The position numbers and the translations under genes are program-made. DNA of 5,819 bases from REEP01 sp964603915 (GTDB lineage: Bacteria; Pseudomonadota; Alphaproteobacteria; Rhodospirillales; Defluviicoccaceae), in assembly GCA_964603915.1 (NCBI GenBank), contig CAZRWU010000196.1, forward strand, positions 1-5,819, written 5' to 3'. Below the pieces are notes generated by a model. It ran no database searches. It saw nothing but the letters and a program-made list of their open reading frames with translations, and had not been told where the DNA came from. Below, in pieces: positions 5,596 through 5,819 of the stretch (its first letter is position 1; every line of letters starts with the position of its first letter).

Positions 5596-5602
5596 AGGAG
5601 GT
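5596..5602 (+). promoter_or_regulatory. Ribosome binding site of the dihydroorotase gene
   Basis: AGGAGGT lies 7 nt before the GTG at 5610 but 19 nt before the ATG at 5622. It therefore points to GTG 5610 as the start. A second purine stretch, GGGAAGGG, partly overlaps that GTG and could serve the ATG less well. Confidence 0.65.
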
Positions 5603-5609
5603 GGGAAGG

Positions 5610-5819
5610 GTGGCCGAAACCATGGAACGAGTTCTGCGCGGCGGGGCATGCGTGACGCCTTCGGGCGTCATCGTCGCCGACATCGGGATCAGCGAGGGGA
5701 AGATTGCCGCTATCGGCGACCTGGGGCAAAGCGCCGCTCGCGAAGTGGTCGATTGCCGGGGGCTGCATGTTCTGCCCGGGGTGATCGACACGCAGGTGCA
5801 TTTTCGCGAACCGGGTCTC
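5610..5819 (+). CDS. Dihydroorotase-like amidohydrolase, N-terminal part, cut by the right edge
   Basis: The 70 visible residues are the beta-sandwich entry and first barrel strand of a cyclic amidohydrolase. They include LRGGACVTPSG, DIGISEGKIAAIGDLG, and GLHVLPGVIDTQVHFREPGL at the edge. The REPG after the metal motif is typical of dihydroorotases, which close carbamoyl-aspartate to dihydroorotate in pyrimidine synthesis; allantoinases and hydantoinases are relatives. The metal motif normally reads D-x-H-x-H-x-R. Here it is Asp60-Thr-Gln62-Val-His64-Phe-Arg66, so Gln replaces the first His. I recall alphaproteobacterial dihydroorotase-annotated proteins with the same QVHFREPG wording, so this looks like a subgroup trait, but activity should not be assumed. 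The start is GTG 5610 (MAETMERVL), with ATG 5622 as the alternative. A strong hairpin precedes its ribosome site. Without the rest of the protein I give no gene symbol. Confidence 0.85.
   Translation, partial: MAETMERVLRGGACVTPSGVIVADIGISEGKIAAIGDLGQSAAREVVDCRGLHVLPGVIDTQVHFREPGL

Larger units (their letters stand above)
5159..5609. other. 451-bp divergent intergenic region between phaB and the dihydroorotase gene
   Basis: No credible gene is seen; the open frames here lack family resemblance. It should hold the promoters of both flanking genes. The only near-consensus candidate I see is on the minus strand: TTGACA (5439-5434), then 17 nt, then a poor TAAACG (5416-5411), which could serve phaB with a leader of about 250 nt. 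It also contains two abutting inverted repeats at 5425-5460, a 10-bp palindrome GCAAGCTTGC at 5525-5534, and a perfect 10-bp hairpin at 5559-5588. Confidence 0.6.

Overview
The window is a GC-rich stretch of a bacterial chromosome, most likely from an alphaproteobacterium and probably near the Rhodospirillales. The reasons are the sequence type of the YggT, DUF167, FolD and LepA proteins, a PhaB-type acetoacetyl-CoA reductase, and a dihydroorotase whose metal motif is QVHFREPG. The placement comes from recalled family resemblance, not from a search. Nearly everything is ordinary housekeeping or central-metabolism content. I see no CRISPR array, insertion sequence, phage gene or recognisable defence system.

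Positions 1-2028 hold a minus-strand run, in transcription order yggT, a DUF167 (YggU-type) gene, folD, and the 5' part of lepA, which leaves the window at its left edge. yggT and the DUF167 gene overlap, folD follows 31 bp later, and lepA follows after 100 bp, so this reads as one operon or two coupled ones. It serves envelope maintenance, one-carbon folate metabolism and translation.

Positions 2029-2678 are non-coding apart from a plus-strand tRNA-Ala with anticodon CGC, which has its own sigma70-like promoter. A long GC hairpin lies between the tRNA promoter and yggT. Downstream of the tRNA is a 377-bp gap with a cluster of GAAC/GTTC half-sites that form overlapping inverted repeats. It leads into a plus-strand CPA1-type cation/proton antiporter (2679-3908), whose leucine codon use differs visibly from folD.

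Positions 3947-5158 carry two minus-strand genes: phaB (acetoacetyl-CoA reductase, polyhydroxybutyrate synthesis), then a perfect 11-bp terminator-like hairpin, then a small zincin-like metallopeptidase gene that converges on the antiporter. A 451-bp divergent intergenic region (5159-5609) contains several inverted repeats. One is a perfect 10-bp hairpin just before the ribosome binding site of the last gene, a plus-strand dihydroorotase-like amidohydrolase cut by the right edge.

The points most worth a second look are the leader structures of the antiporter and dihydroorotase genes, the Gln in place of the first metal-motif His of the dihydroorotase, and how the small metallopeptidase gene is expressed behind a terminator-like hairpin.
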